DNA of 64,000 bases from the NCBI RefSeq assembly GCF_001431405.1, contig NZ_LDJL01000004.1, positions 62,001 through 126,000 of the forward strand, written 5' to 3'. The translations under genes and the position numbers were made by a program. Numbering within the stretch: position 1 is the first letter of the stretch; each line of letters starts with the position of its first letter. Source of the stretch: Pseudoxanthomonas dokdonensis. GTDB lineage: Bacteria > Pseudomonadota > Gammaproteobacteria > Xanthomonadales > Xanthomonadaceae. This document shows, one piece after another, positions 28,241 through 37,529 of the stretch. The notes below the pieces were generated by a model. The model did no database searches. It worked only from the letters and a program-made list of their open reading frames with translations, and had not been told where the DNA came from.

Positions 28241-31015
28241 ATGTTGCAACTTGAACGTAATCTTTTGAGCATGGCGCTGCTGTCGGCGCTGGCCTTGTCG
28301 GCAACGACCGCGCGTGCGCAGGACACGGCCCGCACCGACGCCACCGACACCGCCGACGTGACCACCGCCGACGCGACCAACCTGGACGTGGTCCAGGTCA
28401 CCGGCATCCGCGCCGGCATCGAGCGCGCCATCGACACCAAGCGCGACTCCACCTCGATTGTCGAAGCAGTCAGCGCCGAGGACATCGGCAAGCTGCCCGA
28501 CATCAGCATCGCCGAATCGCTGGCGCGCCTGCCCGGCCTGAGCGCCCAGCGCGTGGCCGGTCGTGCCCAGGTGATCAGCGTGCGCGGCCTGTCCCCCGAT
28601 TTCGCCACCACGCTGTTGAACGGCCGCGAAGTGGTCAGTACCGGTGACAACCGCAGCGTCGAGTTCGATCAGTACCCATCCGAGCTGATGAGCGGTGCCA
28701 CGGTCTACAAGACCCCCGACGCCGGCCTGATCGGCCAGGGCCTGTCAGGCACCATCGACATGCAGACGGTGCGTCCGCTCAACTTCGCCGATCGGGTGGT
28801 GTCGATCAGCGGTCGCTACCAGGAGAATTCACTGGACTCGGCCGCCAATGCCGATGCCGATGGCAACCGTTTCAATGTCAGTTACATCGATCAGTTCGCC
28901 GACAACACGATCGGCCTGTCGCTGGGCTATTCGCATATCGAACTGCCAACGCAGGAGAACCAGGTCGGGCTGTATGAGCCATGGCAGGCGGTCGGTGATG
29001 GCTGGCGTCCGGGCGTACCGGCCGGCACTTTCTATTCCGACGGTATCAAGGCCCTGCGTCGTACCGGCGAATCCAAGCGCGATGCCTACATGGCAACGCT
29101 CCAGTTCAGGCCGTCCAACACGTGGACCAGCACCCTGGATCTGTTCCACACCGAAGCCTCACAGACCGATACCGCCAATCAGTTCGAAGTCAATCTGAGC
29201 GGCTACAACGGCGGATATACCCCCGGCCTCAACATCACTGACCTGGTGGTCAACGACAACGACAGCATGACCGGCGGCGTGGCCAGTGGCGTGTATCCGT
29301 TGGTCCGCGGGATGTATAACGACCGCGAAGACACCATCGATGCATTTGGCTGGAACAACGAGTTCAATGTCGGATTCGCCCGCATCGTCGCCGATGTCAG
29401 CTACTCCAAGGCCGACCGCGCGGAAACCAACCTGGAGAACAACCTGCAGCTGGCTCCGATGCCGCAGCTGGACAGCGTGGGCTTGGAGTATCGCAACAAC
29501 GGTTTCTCGCAGATCCGACCGGGGCTGGATTACTCCAACCCCGACGCGCTGTTCCTCACCAACACCATCTATGGCTCGGGTTACGGCAAGACGCCGCGGG
29601 TTGAAGACGAACTGAAGAGCGCCAAGCTGGTGCTGTCGTTGCCCGCACCCGAAAAGCTGGGCTGGCTGTCGAACATCGACGTTGGCTTCAATTACGCTGA
29701 TCGGCAGAAAGACAAGCGCCAGCCGGAAGGCAATATCCTGCTTGGTGCGCAGGGTGACAGCACGGTGGCGTCCGATTTGCAGTACGACCCTGTCAATCTC
29801 GGCTTCGCCGGTATCGGTTATATCCCGGCCTGGAACGTGCCGGCAGCGGTTGCCCGTTACATGGTGTTCGAACCGACCGAAGACCTGTCCTATCTGGTGC
29901 CGAAGAAATGGACGGTCGACGAGGAAATCATCACCGGCTACATCCGTGCCGACATCGATACCGAATGGGGATCGGTGCCGGTGCGCGGCAACTTCGGCGT
30001 GCAGTTCCAGAATGTCGACCAGCGTTCGTCTTCAGCGTACTGGGATCCTTCGCAGCCGGCTGGCAGCAATGCCATTCCGTTCGAGGACGGCAAGAACTAC
30101 ACAGATGTGTTGCCGAGCATGAACCTGGCGTTCCTGTTCGCCCATGACCAGACTCTGCGCGTGGCCGCGGCCAAGCAGGTCGCGCGTCCGCGCGTGGATC
30201 AAATGCGCGCCTCGTTTGAATTCGGGGTCGACAGCGCTACCGGCAAGCCCGGTGCCAGTGGTGGCAACCCACAGCTGGATCCCTGGGAAGCCAACGCGTT
30301 CGACATTTCCTATGAAAAGTATTTCGGTGGCAAGGGCTATGTCGCTGCAGCCTACTTTTACAAGGATCTGAAAACCTACATCTACACGCAGACCCGTGAT
30401 GGCTACGATTTCAGCGACGTGCTGGGTGACTATGTGCCACAACCCGGTCCCGACGGTGTCATTCTTCCGGTCCAGCCAACCGGCAACTTCACCGCGCCAT
30501 ACAATGGTGAAGGCGGTACCTTGCAGGGACTGGAGCTGAGTGCCTCGATTCCGTTCGATCTTTTCAGTGATGCGCTGGAAGGCTTCGGTATCCAGGCCAG
30601 CGCCAGCTTCACCGACAGCGACATCGAGATCCTCGATCCCGAAAGCGCGTCCAGCGTCGGTAGCGGCCCGATCAGCCTGCCAGGCCTGTCCGACGAGGTC
30701 TACAACCTGACCGCGTATTTCGAACGTGGTGGTTTCGAGGCCCGGGTCAGCCAGCGCAAGCGCTCGGACTTCATCGGTGAGATTGGCAACTTCAACGGCA
30801 ACCGCACGCTGCGCTATGTGGTAGGCGAAGACGTGACCGATGCGCAGGTCAGCTACACCTTCGGCTCCGGCGCATTGGAAGGGCTGGGGCTGATTGCGCA
30901 GGTCAGCAACCTGACGAATTCGCCGTACCAGACCTATGCCGAAAGCAAGGATCGGCCGCTGGAATACATCGAGTGGGGTCGCACCTGGCTGGTTGGATTC
31001 AGCTACAAGTTCTGA
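28241..31015 (+). CDS. TonB-dependent receptor, maltodextrin (MalA-like) type
   Basis: 924 residues from ATG 28241 with a strong ribosome site (GGAGAGGGG). The signal peptide ends TTARAQD. A TonB box region (LDVVQVTGIRAGIERAI) and plug (KRDSTSIVEAVSAEDIGKLPDISIAESLARLPG) follow the TonB-receptor group used for carbohydrates in Caulobacter and Xanthomonas. The barrel ends in Phe (VGFSYKF). The locus (amylase, symporter, alpha-glucosidase, shared operator) and family point to uptake of maltodextrins across the outer membrane. An intrinsic terminator follows 26 bases after the stop. Confidence 0.92.
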   Translation: MLQLERNLLSMALLSALALSATTARAQDTARTDATDTADVTTADATNLDVVQVTGIRAGIERAIDTKRDSTSIVEAVSAEDIGKLPDISIAESLARLPGLSAQRVAGRAQVISVRGLSPDFATTLLNGREVVSTGDNRSVEFDQYPSELMSGATVYKTPDAGLIGQGLSGTIDMQTVRPLNFADRVVSISGRYQENSLDSAANADADGNRFNVSYIDQFADNTIGLSLGYSHIELPTQENQVGLYEPWQAVGDGWRPGVPAGTFYSDGIKALRRTGESKRDAYMATLQFRPSNTWTSTLDLFHTEASQTDTANQFEVNLSGYNGGYTPGLNITDLVVNDNDSMTGGVASGVYPLVRGMYNDREDTIDAFGWNNEFNVGFARIVADVSYSKADRAETNLENNLQLAPMPQLDSVGLEYRNNGFSQIRPGLDYSNPDALFLTNTIYGSGYGKTPRVEDELKSAKLVLSLPAPEKLGWLSNIDVGFNYADRQKDKRQPEGNILLGAQGDSTVASDLQYDPVNLGFAGIGYIPAWNVPAAVARYMVFEPTEDLSYLVPKKWTVDEEIITGYIRADIDTEWGSVPVRGNFGVQFQNVDQRSSSAYWDPSQPAGSNAIPFEDGKNYTDVLPSMNLAFLFAHDQTLRVAAAKQVARPRVDQMRASFEFGVDSATGKPGASGGNPQLDPWEANAFDISYEKYFGGKGYVAAAYFYKDLKTYIYTQTRDGYDFSDVLGDYVPQPGPDGVILPVQPTGNFTAPYNGEGGTLQGLELSASIPFDLFSDALEGFGIQASASFTDSDIEILDPESASSVGSGPISLPGLSDEVYNLTAYFERGGFEARVSQRKRSDFIGEIGNFNGNRTLRYVVGEDVTDAQVSYTFGSGALEGLGLIAQVSNLTNSPYQTYAESKDRPLEYIEWGRTWLVGFSYKF

Positions 31016-31040
31016 TCGCTTGAGCAAGTGGTATCGAATG

Positions 31041-31072
31041 GCTCCCGCTGGCTATGCTGGCGGGAGCTTTTT
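31041..31072 (+). terminator. Intrinsic terminator of the TonB receptor gene
   Basis: GCTCCCGC (31041-31048) pairs with GCGGGAGC (31060-31067) and is followed by TTTTT. It sits 26 bases after the receptor stop. The remaining sequence up to the protease ATG at 31356 contains no ORF or recognised motif. Confidence 0.9.
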
Positions 31073-31355
31073 GTGCCGAAAACGGCGCAGACGTTGTCGG
31101 CCGAAGGTCGCGAAGCAGATGGCGCAAGATGGCGAACAGGCCAGGGCCATTTGGCGCTGGCCGCTGATTTGAATCACATTTAGGCTCGGCGCGACGGCCC
31201 GCAAATGCTTGTTTTCAGGGGGTAATGGATCAAATTGCAACCGGGTTCTCAGCCGTTCACAGCTCAGCGCCAATGTGCCGTGCTAGCTTCCGTTCACCGT
31301 CCATTGTGGACGGCTTGCTGTTCGCATTCCCTTTTTCCAGAAGGATTCCAAGATT

Positions 31356-32606
31356 ATGCGTAAGCCCGGAATATCTGCCATTGCCACTGCCATCCTGATG
31401 GCGTTCTCAACCAGCGCATGGGCCGCGGACGACGTTGCCCCCGCGTTGAAGAATGCCATGCAGCGCGATCTGGGCCTTTCAGGTCCACAACTGGCGCAGT
31501 ACATCAAGGCCGAGCGACTGGCCAACAAGCAGCAGAAGACGATTGAAAAACAACTGGGCAGGAATTTCGCCGGCACCTGGCTTGAACGCAAGGCCGATGG
31601 TTCCTACAGCCTGGTGGCTGCCACTACCGCGATCCAGCAGGCTGTGCCTGCCGGTGTGGAATCGCGCCAGGTACGCAACAGCCTGGCAGCGCTCAAGGCC
31701 GCCAAGCAGCAGTTGGATTCCGAACTCGAACACGGTGTCAGGGCGCCCAAGGGGGTTTACGGTTGGGCAGTGGACTTGCCGGATAACAGCGTGACGCTGA
31801 GCATCGCCCCGGGTGCCGAAGATGCCGGCATCGACTTCATTGCACGCAGTGGCATTGATGCTTCGGTGGTGCGCTTCGAGACGATGCAGGACGCGCCAAA
31901 ACTGCACAAGGGCAAGCCGACACCACCACCGCCGCCGGTCGCCAACGTCAATGTCCAGGGTGGTATCGGTTACCTGCGCCAGCCAGGTGACGGCTACCTG
32001 TATGCATGCTCGGTGGGCTTCTCGGTGACCCAGGGCAGCACCCCTGGATTCGCCACCGCCGGCCATTGCGGTGATGCCGGGGAAGTGGTCTACCACGAAC
32101 TCTCGCAGTGGGTGCCAGGGGTCAAGCTGGGCGCGTTCGCGGCATCGGAGATGCCCGGTGATTTTGAGACCGGCGTTGACCAGGGCTGGGTGAAGCTTGA
32201 TGCAGCGCATTCGCTGTCCGCCAGCGTCTACGGCTATGGCAGTGGCGACGTGACGGTCCATGGCAGTACCGAGGGCGTCGTCGGCACCGCTATCTGCCGT
32301 TCCGGCCGTACCAGTGGCTGGCGCTGCGGCGCGATTGTCGCCAAGGATGTCACCATCTCCTACGTCGATGACAATAACCAGCCTGATGGCACGGTTACTG
32401 GCTTGACCCGGACCAGTGCCTGTTCAGAGGGCGGTGACTCCGGCGGCTCCTTCATCACCGGCGTCGGCCAGGCCCAAGGCGTACTGTCTGGTGGCAGCGG
32501 CAGCTGCTCGGGTAGGAGCGGCAAAACTGGCGGTGGCAACAGCTACTTCAGTCCAATCAATCCGCTGCTGGCGGACTACTCGCTGACCCTGAAGACCAGC
32601 CCGTAA
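31356..32606 (+). CDS. Secreted alpha-lytic-type serine protease (S1E) with pro-region
   Basis: 416 residues. A signal peptide (about 1-24, ending AWA) is followed by an alpha-lytic-protease pro-domain (about 25-190, ALKNAMQRDLGLSGPQLAQYIKA and so on) that acts as folding catalyst in this family. A Pro-rich linker (PTPPPPPV) leads to the protease domain. The catalytic triad is complete: His237 in TAGHC, Asp275 in GVDQGW and Ser362 in GGDSGG. Cysteine pairs typical of alpha-lytic protease are present (YACSVGF/HCGD; AICRS..WRCG). It is likely exported by the Sec pathway and then by type II secretion to attack extracellular protein or other bacteria. Single gene with its own upstream region and a bidirectional terminator after it. 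Confidence 0.93.
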   Translation: MRKPGISAIATAILMAFSTSAWAADDVAPALKNAMQRDLGLSGPQLAQYIKAERLANKQQKTIEKQLGRNFAGTWLERKADGSYSLVAATTAIQQAVPAGVESRQVRNSLAALKAAKQQLDSELEHGVRAPKGVYGWAVDLPDNSVTLSIAPGAEDAGIDFIARSGIDASVVRFETMQDAPKLHKGKPTPPPPPVANVNVQGGIGYLRQPGDGYLYACSVGFSVTQGSTPGFATAGHCGDAGEVVYHELSQWVPGVKLGAFAASEMPGDFETGVDQGWVKLDAAHSLSASVYGYGSGDVTVHGSTEGVVGTAICRSGRTSGWRCGAIVAKDVTISYVDDNNQPDGTVTGLTRTSACSEGGDSGGSFITGVGQAQGVLSGGSGSCSGRSGKTGGGNSYFSPINPLLADYSLTLKTSP

Positions 32607-32700
32607 ACACGGCTGACCGCATCCGGGCAGGTGCCCCGCAGATTGGGGCGCCTGCCTGGCGGATGCAGTGGCGATGAGCATCTGCCCGCCATTCGGGCAC

Positions 32701-32727
32701 AAAAAAACCGGACATTGTCCGGTTTTT
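32701..32727. terminator. Bidirectional intrinsic terminator
   Basis: AAAAACCGGAC (32703-32713), loop ATT, GTCCGGTTTTT (32717-32727). A-tract and T-tract flank the stem symmetrically, so it can stop the protease transcript (plus strand) and the tRNA-Ala transcript (minus strand) from opposite sides. Confidence 0.93.
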
Positions 32728-32734
32728 CCTTGAC

Positions 32735-32810
<76 letters not shown>

Positions 32811-32873
32811 GTTGACGACAGAGTGTAGCGCCGAGCAGGCGGCGCTGCCAAGTCATTGATGGGCAACGACCCG

Positions 32874-33971
32874 TCAGGGCGAAGCCTCATTGGCCTTGGT
32901 CAACAGCGGCTTCAGCAGCGGAGCCAGCTCGGCGTGGCGCCAGCCGGACAATGCAGGCGGCCACTGTCCGCTCTCCAGCAGTTGCTCGAGCAGCTTGCGT
33001 GAAGCCAGCACGCCATCGGGCAGGCCGAGTTCAGCGGTGCGGGTGGCGACCACTTCCTGCATGCGCTTCAGCAATGTCTTGTCGCGGTCGCTGGCGGCGC
33101 GTGCCACCGGTGCCTGTGATTCATCGTCCAAGGGTGTCTGCAGCGCCTGCCACAACGCACCGGACAGTTTGCGCGGCGCCTTCGGGTGGGTATCCAGCAC
33201 CTGCTGCAGCGCCGGTGCATCGTCGGGGACGTTGCGGGCCAGATTGGCGGCCAGTTCGTTGTCCAGGATCCAGCTGCGAGGCTTGTCGCTGCTGCGGGCC
33301 AGAGCGTCGCGCCAGCGCAGCAGCCGCAACAGCCGTACCTGTGCGGCGCCATCGAGGAACTGCGCGCTGCGCATCGACAGGTGCGGCCACGGATCGCCGT
33401 CATCGGCGGCGGCATTGGTGACAAAACGCGCGCAATCCTCCTGCAGCCATGCCAGCCGACCGGCGGCCTGCAGTTGCGCACCCAGCACGTCATGCAGTTC
33501 GAACAGGTGCAGCACGTCATCGGCGGCATATTTGAGCTGCGAGTCGCTGAGCGGGCGTCGCAACCAGTCCGAACGGGTTTCACCCTTGGGCAGGTTGTCG
33601 CCGGTGATGCTTTCGACCAGGCGCTGGTAACTCATGCCACCACCGACGCCGGCCAGTGCGGCGGCGATCTGGGTGTCGAACAACGGCGTCGGCACCACGC
33701 CGCAGGTGTGCTTGAAGGCGACCATGTCCTCGCTGGCACTGTGCATGATCTTGAGGATCGCGGTATTCGCCAGAATCGGCGCCAGGGCCGCGGGCATGCC
33801 GGGGGCCAGCGGGTCGACCAGCAGGATTTCACCGTTGACGGCAATCTGCACCAGCGCAAGCTGCGGCCAGTAGGTGCGTTCGCGGACGAATTCGGTGTCC
33901 AGGCCAATCCGGTCCGGGACCTGGGTGAAAAAAGAGGCGAGGGCGTCGGGGGTGGTAATCCAATGAGGCAC
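32874..33971 (-). CDS. rnd: Ribonuclease D
   Basis: 365 residues (E. coli RNase D is 375). This 3'-5' exoribonuclease helps mature tRNA and other stable RNA. The DEDD exonuclease domain begins with IGLDTEFVRERTY (Asp25, Glu27). LKIMHSASEDMVAF and DTQIAAALAG carry the second Asp, and YAADDV the last motif. Two HRDC domains fill the C-terminal half (about 205-365). The GTG start 33971 (PHWITTPDAL) fits the family; longer in-frame sequence upstream overlaps the divergent gene and looks non-coding. tRNA-Ala lies directly downstream on the same strand. Confidence 0.95.
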   Translation of the reverse strand: MPHWITTPDALASFFTQVPDRIGLDTEFVRERTYWPQLALVQIAVNGEILLVDPLAPGMPAALAPILANTAILKIMHSASEDMVAFKHTCGVVPTPLFDTQIAAALAGVGGGMSYQRLVESITGDNLPKGETRSDWLRRPLSDSQLKYAADDVLHLFELHDVLGAQLQAAGRLAWLQEDCARFVTNAAADDGDPWPHLSMRSAQFLDGAAQVRLLRLLRWRDALARSSDKPRSWILDNELAANLARNVPDDAPALQQVLDTHPKAPRKLSGALWQALQTPLDDESQAPVARAASDRDKTLLKRMQEVVATRTAELGLPDGVLASRKLLEQLLESGQWPPALSGWRHAELAPLLKPLLTKANEASP

Positions 33972-34114
33972 GAAATCTCCGCTGAATGCGTTGTTTGCCG
34001 AGGCAGGACACAATAGCCTAACGTCAGCCGGCCGGATTGCGGCGTTTTCGAGCTGACCGAAGCCGATTGCGCCAGCCGCCTGCGTCCGTCGCACCACATT
34101 CGAAGGGAAGAGAT

Positions 34115-36019
34115 TTGCGTTTGAAGCGCCCATCCGTCGGTATTGCCTTGTCGCTGTTGGCGGCCTTGTCCGGCTGCACGCCGGAGGCCAGCCAGGGCAA
34201 TGACAAAGGGCCGGCACAGATGGCCCCGGTGCGCATGCCCAGCGTGACCATTTCCGGCGATGACAGCGCGATGCAGGCGTTGACCTGGCAGGTGCCGCGG
34301 GTCGACATCGCCAGCTTTGCCGAAGAGACGGACCAGGCCGCAGGGCAGGACCCGGCCGCGTTGGCCGGACAGGCACGCAAGGCGGCGCTGGAACAGGCGC
34401 GGCAGGCGCTGGCCGATGGCCATCTGTACGAGGATGGCCAGGCCGCGATTCCCATTTACCTGGCGCTGGCGACGGAACAGCCGCAGGACCCGCGCGTGCA
34501 GGCCGGGCTGGACCGGGCGGTCAGCGCACTGCTCAAGCGTGGCGAACCGCTGCTGCGCAGCGCACCGGATCTGGATGCCTCGCTGGACGAGGCCTCGCGG
34601 ATAGCGGCGGTAGCGCGCAGCGTGCGTCCTGACGACGAAGCGGTGCTGGCGTATCTGGCCCGGCTGGACGAGATTGAACAGATGGTGCGGCTCAATCGCG
34701 CCAGTGAGCGGGCCTTGCGCAACGGCCAGCTGGGCGAGCAGGGCGGCGGCGCGCTGGCCGGCTTCCGCGAAGTATTGAAGTGGCAACCGGGCCAGGCACG
34801 GGCCATGCAGGGCATGGCCGCGGTTGAAAGCGCCTTGATCCGACGCGCCGAGAGCAGCGCCAATGCCGGTGATTTCGAGGCTGCCGGCAAGTGGCTCGAC
34901 TATGCCGCGCAGGTGCGCGAGCAGTCACCCACCATCGCTGACGCCCGTCAGCGGGTGGCCGGCATCCGCACCGCGCGCATCATCGAACTGCGCGATCAAG
35001 GCGTCAAGGACATGGTCAGTCCGCGCGGCCTGGACGCGGCGCGCGAGAAACTGGCCGAAGTCCTGCGTATTGCCGAGCCGGGCAATGCGGTGGCCGCCGA
35101 TTTCCGCAAGCGCATCGATCTGGCGACCTATTACGGACTGTTCAAGCCGGGGCAGGCATTCACCGATGCATTGAGCAACGGCGGTCGCGGCCCGGAAATG
35201 GTGGTGGTACCGCATGGCGGCTTCACGATGGGCGCCGCGGCCGAGGAACTGGGCGCCAGCGATGCCGAAAAGCCGGCCCATTACGTCCGCTTCAACCGTG
35301 GCTTCGCAATGTCGCGCACGCCGGTGACGGTGGCCGAGTTCCGCCGCTTCGTGCAGGCCAGTGGCTATCGTCCGCGTGCCAGCCGGCGCGGGCTTTCGAT
35401 TGTCTACGACGAGGCCAGTGGCAATTTCGTCCGCCATACCGGGGTTGACTGGCAGAGCGACTACAGTGGTGGCAAGGCCAGTGATGACATGCCGGTGCTG
35501 CATGTCAGCGTGTATGACGCCGAGGCCTACGCGCAGTGGCTGGCGCAGCAGACCGGCCACAGCTACCGCCTGCCCAGCGAGGCCGAATTCGAATACGTGC
35601 TGCGTGCCGGCACCCAGGCGCGCTATCCGTGGGGCAACGGCCAGCCGCCGGAACGCTTCGGCAATCTCACCGGTGGCAACGACGTCTCGCCCAGCGGCCG
35701 CAACTGGAAGAATGCATTCGTCGGCTATGGCGATGGCTACTGGGGGCCGGCGCCGGTGGCCAGCTTCAAGCCCAATCGCTGGGGCCTGCATGGCCTGGGC
35801 GGCAACGTCAGCGAGTGGGTGGCCGACTGCTGGCACGCCAGCTATCGACGGGCGCCGGCCGACGGCGCGGCCTGGTTCAACCCCGGCTGCCGCTCGCGGG
35901 TGGTGCGTGGGGGATCGTGGGCCAGCGCGCCGGTGCAGAGCCGCGCGGCGTGGCGGGTGGCATCGGATTCGGACATCACCAATGCGCGGGTAGGGTTCCG
36001 GGTCGTGCGCGGGATCTGA
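34115..36019 (+). CDS. Lipoprotein with C-terminal formylglycine-generating-enzyme (SUMF1/EgtB-like) domain
   Basis: About 634 residues. The N-terminus RLKRPSVGIALSLLAALSGC is a lipoprotein signal with Cys after LSG. A long, Ala/Glu-rich helical middle (about 80-340) has repeats of tetratricopeptide style. The C-terminal domain (about 358-634) is FGE-sulfatase (PF03781): EMVVVPHGGFTMGA, YRLPSEAEFEYVLRAGT, WGLHGLGGNVSEWVADCW, RVVRGGSWASAP, NARVGFRVVRG. Only the fold motifs are seen; the copper-binding Cys pair of true FGE is not obvious, so it may be a binding or structural domain, as in several envelope proteins of this family. The start is TTG 34115 behind GGGAAG; TTG 34121 is an alternative. 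Confidence 0.8.
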   Translation: MRLKRPSVGIALSLLAALSGCTPEASQGNDKGPAQMAPVRMPSVTISGDDSAMQALTWQVPRVDIASFAEETDQAAGQDPAALAGQARKAALEQARQALADGHLYEDGQAAIPIYLALATEQPQDPRVQAGLDRAVSALLKRGEPLLRSAPDLDASLDEASRIAAVARSVRPDDEAVLAYLARLDEIEQMVRLNRASERALRNGQLGEQGGGALAGFREVLKWQPGQARAMQGMAAVESALIRRAESSANAGDFEAAGKWLDYAAQVREQSPTIADARQRVAGIRTARIIELRDQGVKDMVSPRGLDAAREKLAEVLRIAEPGNAVAADFRKRIDLATYYGLFKPGQAFTDALSNGGRGPEMVVVPHGGFTMGAAAEELGASDAEKPAHYVRFNRGFAMSRTPVTVAEFRRFVQASGYRPRASRRGLSIVYDEASGNFVRHTGVDWQSDYSGGKASDDMPVLHVSVYDAEAYAQWLAQQTGHSYRLPSEAEFEYVLRAGTQARYPWGNGQPPERFGNLTGGNDVSPSGRNWKNAFVGYGDGYWGPAPVASFKPNRWGLHGLGGNVSEWVADCWHASYRRAPADGAAWFNPGCRSRVVRGGSWASAPVQSRAAWRVASDSDITNARVGFRVVRGI

Positions 36020-36117
36020 CATCAGCGGCGGGCCATGGCCAGCACGTGGCCGCTGCTGTCACTCACCCAAATCCAACCGGTACGCTCTAGAATCGCGGGG
36101 CCAGCAAGGAGAAGCCC

Positions 36118-37038
36118 ATGAGCAACAACCCGTTCGGAAATTCCGGTTACCGCCGCAGCAGTGCGCCGCGGCGGCGTGGCGGTTTCAATCCGCGCTGGAT
36201 CATCCTGCTGGGGTTTGCCGGCTATGCCGCGTTCTACTGGTTTTCCAACCGGGTCGAAGATCCGTATACCGGCGAGAAGGTGCTGATCGACAGTTCCATC
36301 GACCTGGAACAGGAAAAAGCCCTCGGCCTGCAGGCCTACGAGGAAATCCTCAGCCAGGAACCGCCACTGGATCCCAACTCCGAGGTGGCCCGCCAGATCC
36401 GCGGCATCGCCCAGCGACTGGTCAACAAGGTCGATGTGGTCGAGGAGGCGCTGGCGGCCGAGCATGGCCTGCCGGCCAATCATTTTTCCCGCAGCTTCGA
36501 CTGGGACGTCAATGTCATCCAGTCGGAGCAGGCCAATGCATTCTGCCTGCCCGGCGGCAAGATGGCGGTCTATACCGGGCTGATCCCGGTCGCCCAGAAT
36601 GCCGATGCGATGGCGGTGGTGATGGGCCACGAAATCGCCCACGCACTGCTGCGCCATGGCGCGCAACGGATGTCGCAGCAGAAGCTGACCCAGATCGGGC
36701 AGATGGCCGGGGCGATGAGCGGGATGGACCCGCAACAGCAGCAGATGGTGATGGCGGCGATGGGTTATGGCTATCTGTTGCCATACGCGCGCGCGCATGA
36801 AACCCAGGCCGATGAAGTGGGGCTGATGCTGGCCGCCGCCGCCTGTTTTGATCCGCAGCAGGCGGTTCCGCTGTGGCAGCGGATGGGCGAGGCCTCGGGC
36901 GGCCAGGCGCCGCCGGAATTCTCCTCCACCCATCCCAACCCTGGCACGCGCATCCAGAACCTCACCAATCTGATGCCCAAGGCGATGCAATACCGGCAGA
37001 AGTTCTGTAGCGACGCCCCGGCCAGCGGCGCGCCCTGA
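36118..37038 (+). CDS. M48-family metallopeptidase (membrane-anchored, YggG/LoiP-like)
   Basis: 306 residues. One membrane helix lies at about 26-43 after a basic N-terminus, so the catalytic part should be in the periplasm. The zinc motif HEIAH is at 171-175 and the third ligand lies in HETQADEVG (about 227-235). The SSTHPNPGTRIQNL end is typical of the BepA/LoiP type of M48 proteases that degrade misfolded outer-membrane proteins. Preceded by AAGGAGAAG. A second M48 protease, HtpX, is 3 kb downstream. Confidence 0.88.
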   Translation: MSNNPFGNSGYRRSSAPRRRGGFNPRWIILLGFAGYAAFYWFSNRVEDPYTGEKVLIDSSIDLEQEKALGLQAYEEILSQEPPLDPNSEVARQIRGIAQRLVNKVDVVEEALAAEHGLPANHFSRSFDWDVNVIQSEQANAFCLPGGKMAVYTGLIPVAQNADAMAVVMGHEIAHALLRHGAQRMSQQKLTQIGQMAGAMSGMDPQQQQMVMAAMGYGYLLPYARAHETQADEVGLMLAAAACFDPQQAVPLWQRMGEASGGQAPPEFSSTHPNPGTRIQNLTNLMPKAMQYRQKFCSDAPASGAP

Positions 37039-37057
37039 GCGTCAGGCCCGGCCTTGA

Positions 37058-37228
37058 TCAGAAGCGCGCGAAAAGCGTCGACAGCACCAGCAGGATGAAA
37101 CCGGCCACCACCAGCCAGAATGCGTGCGCGGCCAACGCTGGTATATAGCCAAAGCGCGCGGCGATGCCGGCGCCGCCAACCAGGACCGCAATCAACCAGA
37201 CGCCGAAGGTGGGTGGGGTGAGCTTCAT
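37058..37228 (-). CDS. Small membrane protein, 56 residues
   Basis: On the minus strand ATG 37228 opens a 56-codon frame ending TGA 37058-37060. The product starts MKLTPPTFGVWLIAVLVGG and has two hydrophobic segments (about 8-24 and 36-53) joined by a short loop, ending TLFARF. A good ribosome site (AGGAG, eight bases upstream) supports it. No family is recognised; the length, hydrophobic hairpin and ribosome site argue for a real gene. Confidence 0.7.
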   Translation of the reverse strand: MKLTPPTFGVWLIAVLVGGAGIAARFGYIPALAAHAFWLVVAGFILLVLSTLFARF

Positions 37229-37479
37229 CCATTTCTCCTGTTGCAGATGGCACGGTGCGGGCGCATCCGTGTGGCCGGCAGCGGCCAGCCGACGATCTTA
37301 GAACGAGCGCTGCCTGTTGTGTTGGCGGGACGTGATGCGCCTCATCCGTAGCGGCGTCAGGCCGGCACGCGAAGGTTGAAGCTGGGCCTTGCCGTCACTC
37401 GAACGGCGCCGGGGGCAGGCCATCGATCGCAATCGCCGCTGCCGAGCGGGTCAACGGGTTGCCCAAAACGGCGGGCAAC

Positions 37480-37510
37480 AAAAAGCCCGCGCCGGTCGCC
37501 GGCGCGGGCT
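37480..37510 (-). terminator. Intrinsic terminator of phaR
   Basis: The 12-bp perfect stem AGCCCGCGCCGG/CCGGCGCGGGCT has loop TCG, with an A-run on the plus strand that reads as TTTTT after the stem for the minus-strand phaR transcript. It lies 20 bases after the phaR stop. The rest of 37229-37479 holds no ORF or other signal I can support. Confidence 0.9.
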
Positions 37511-37529
37511 GGGATTCCATTTGCCTGTA

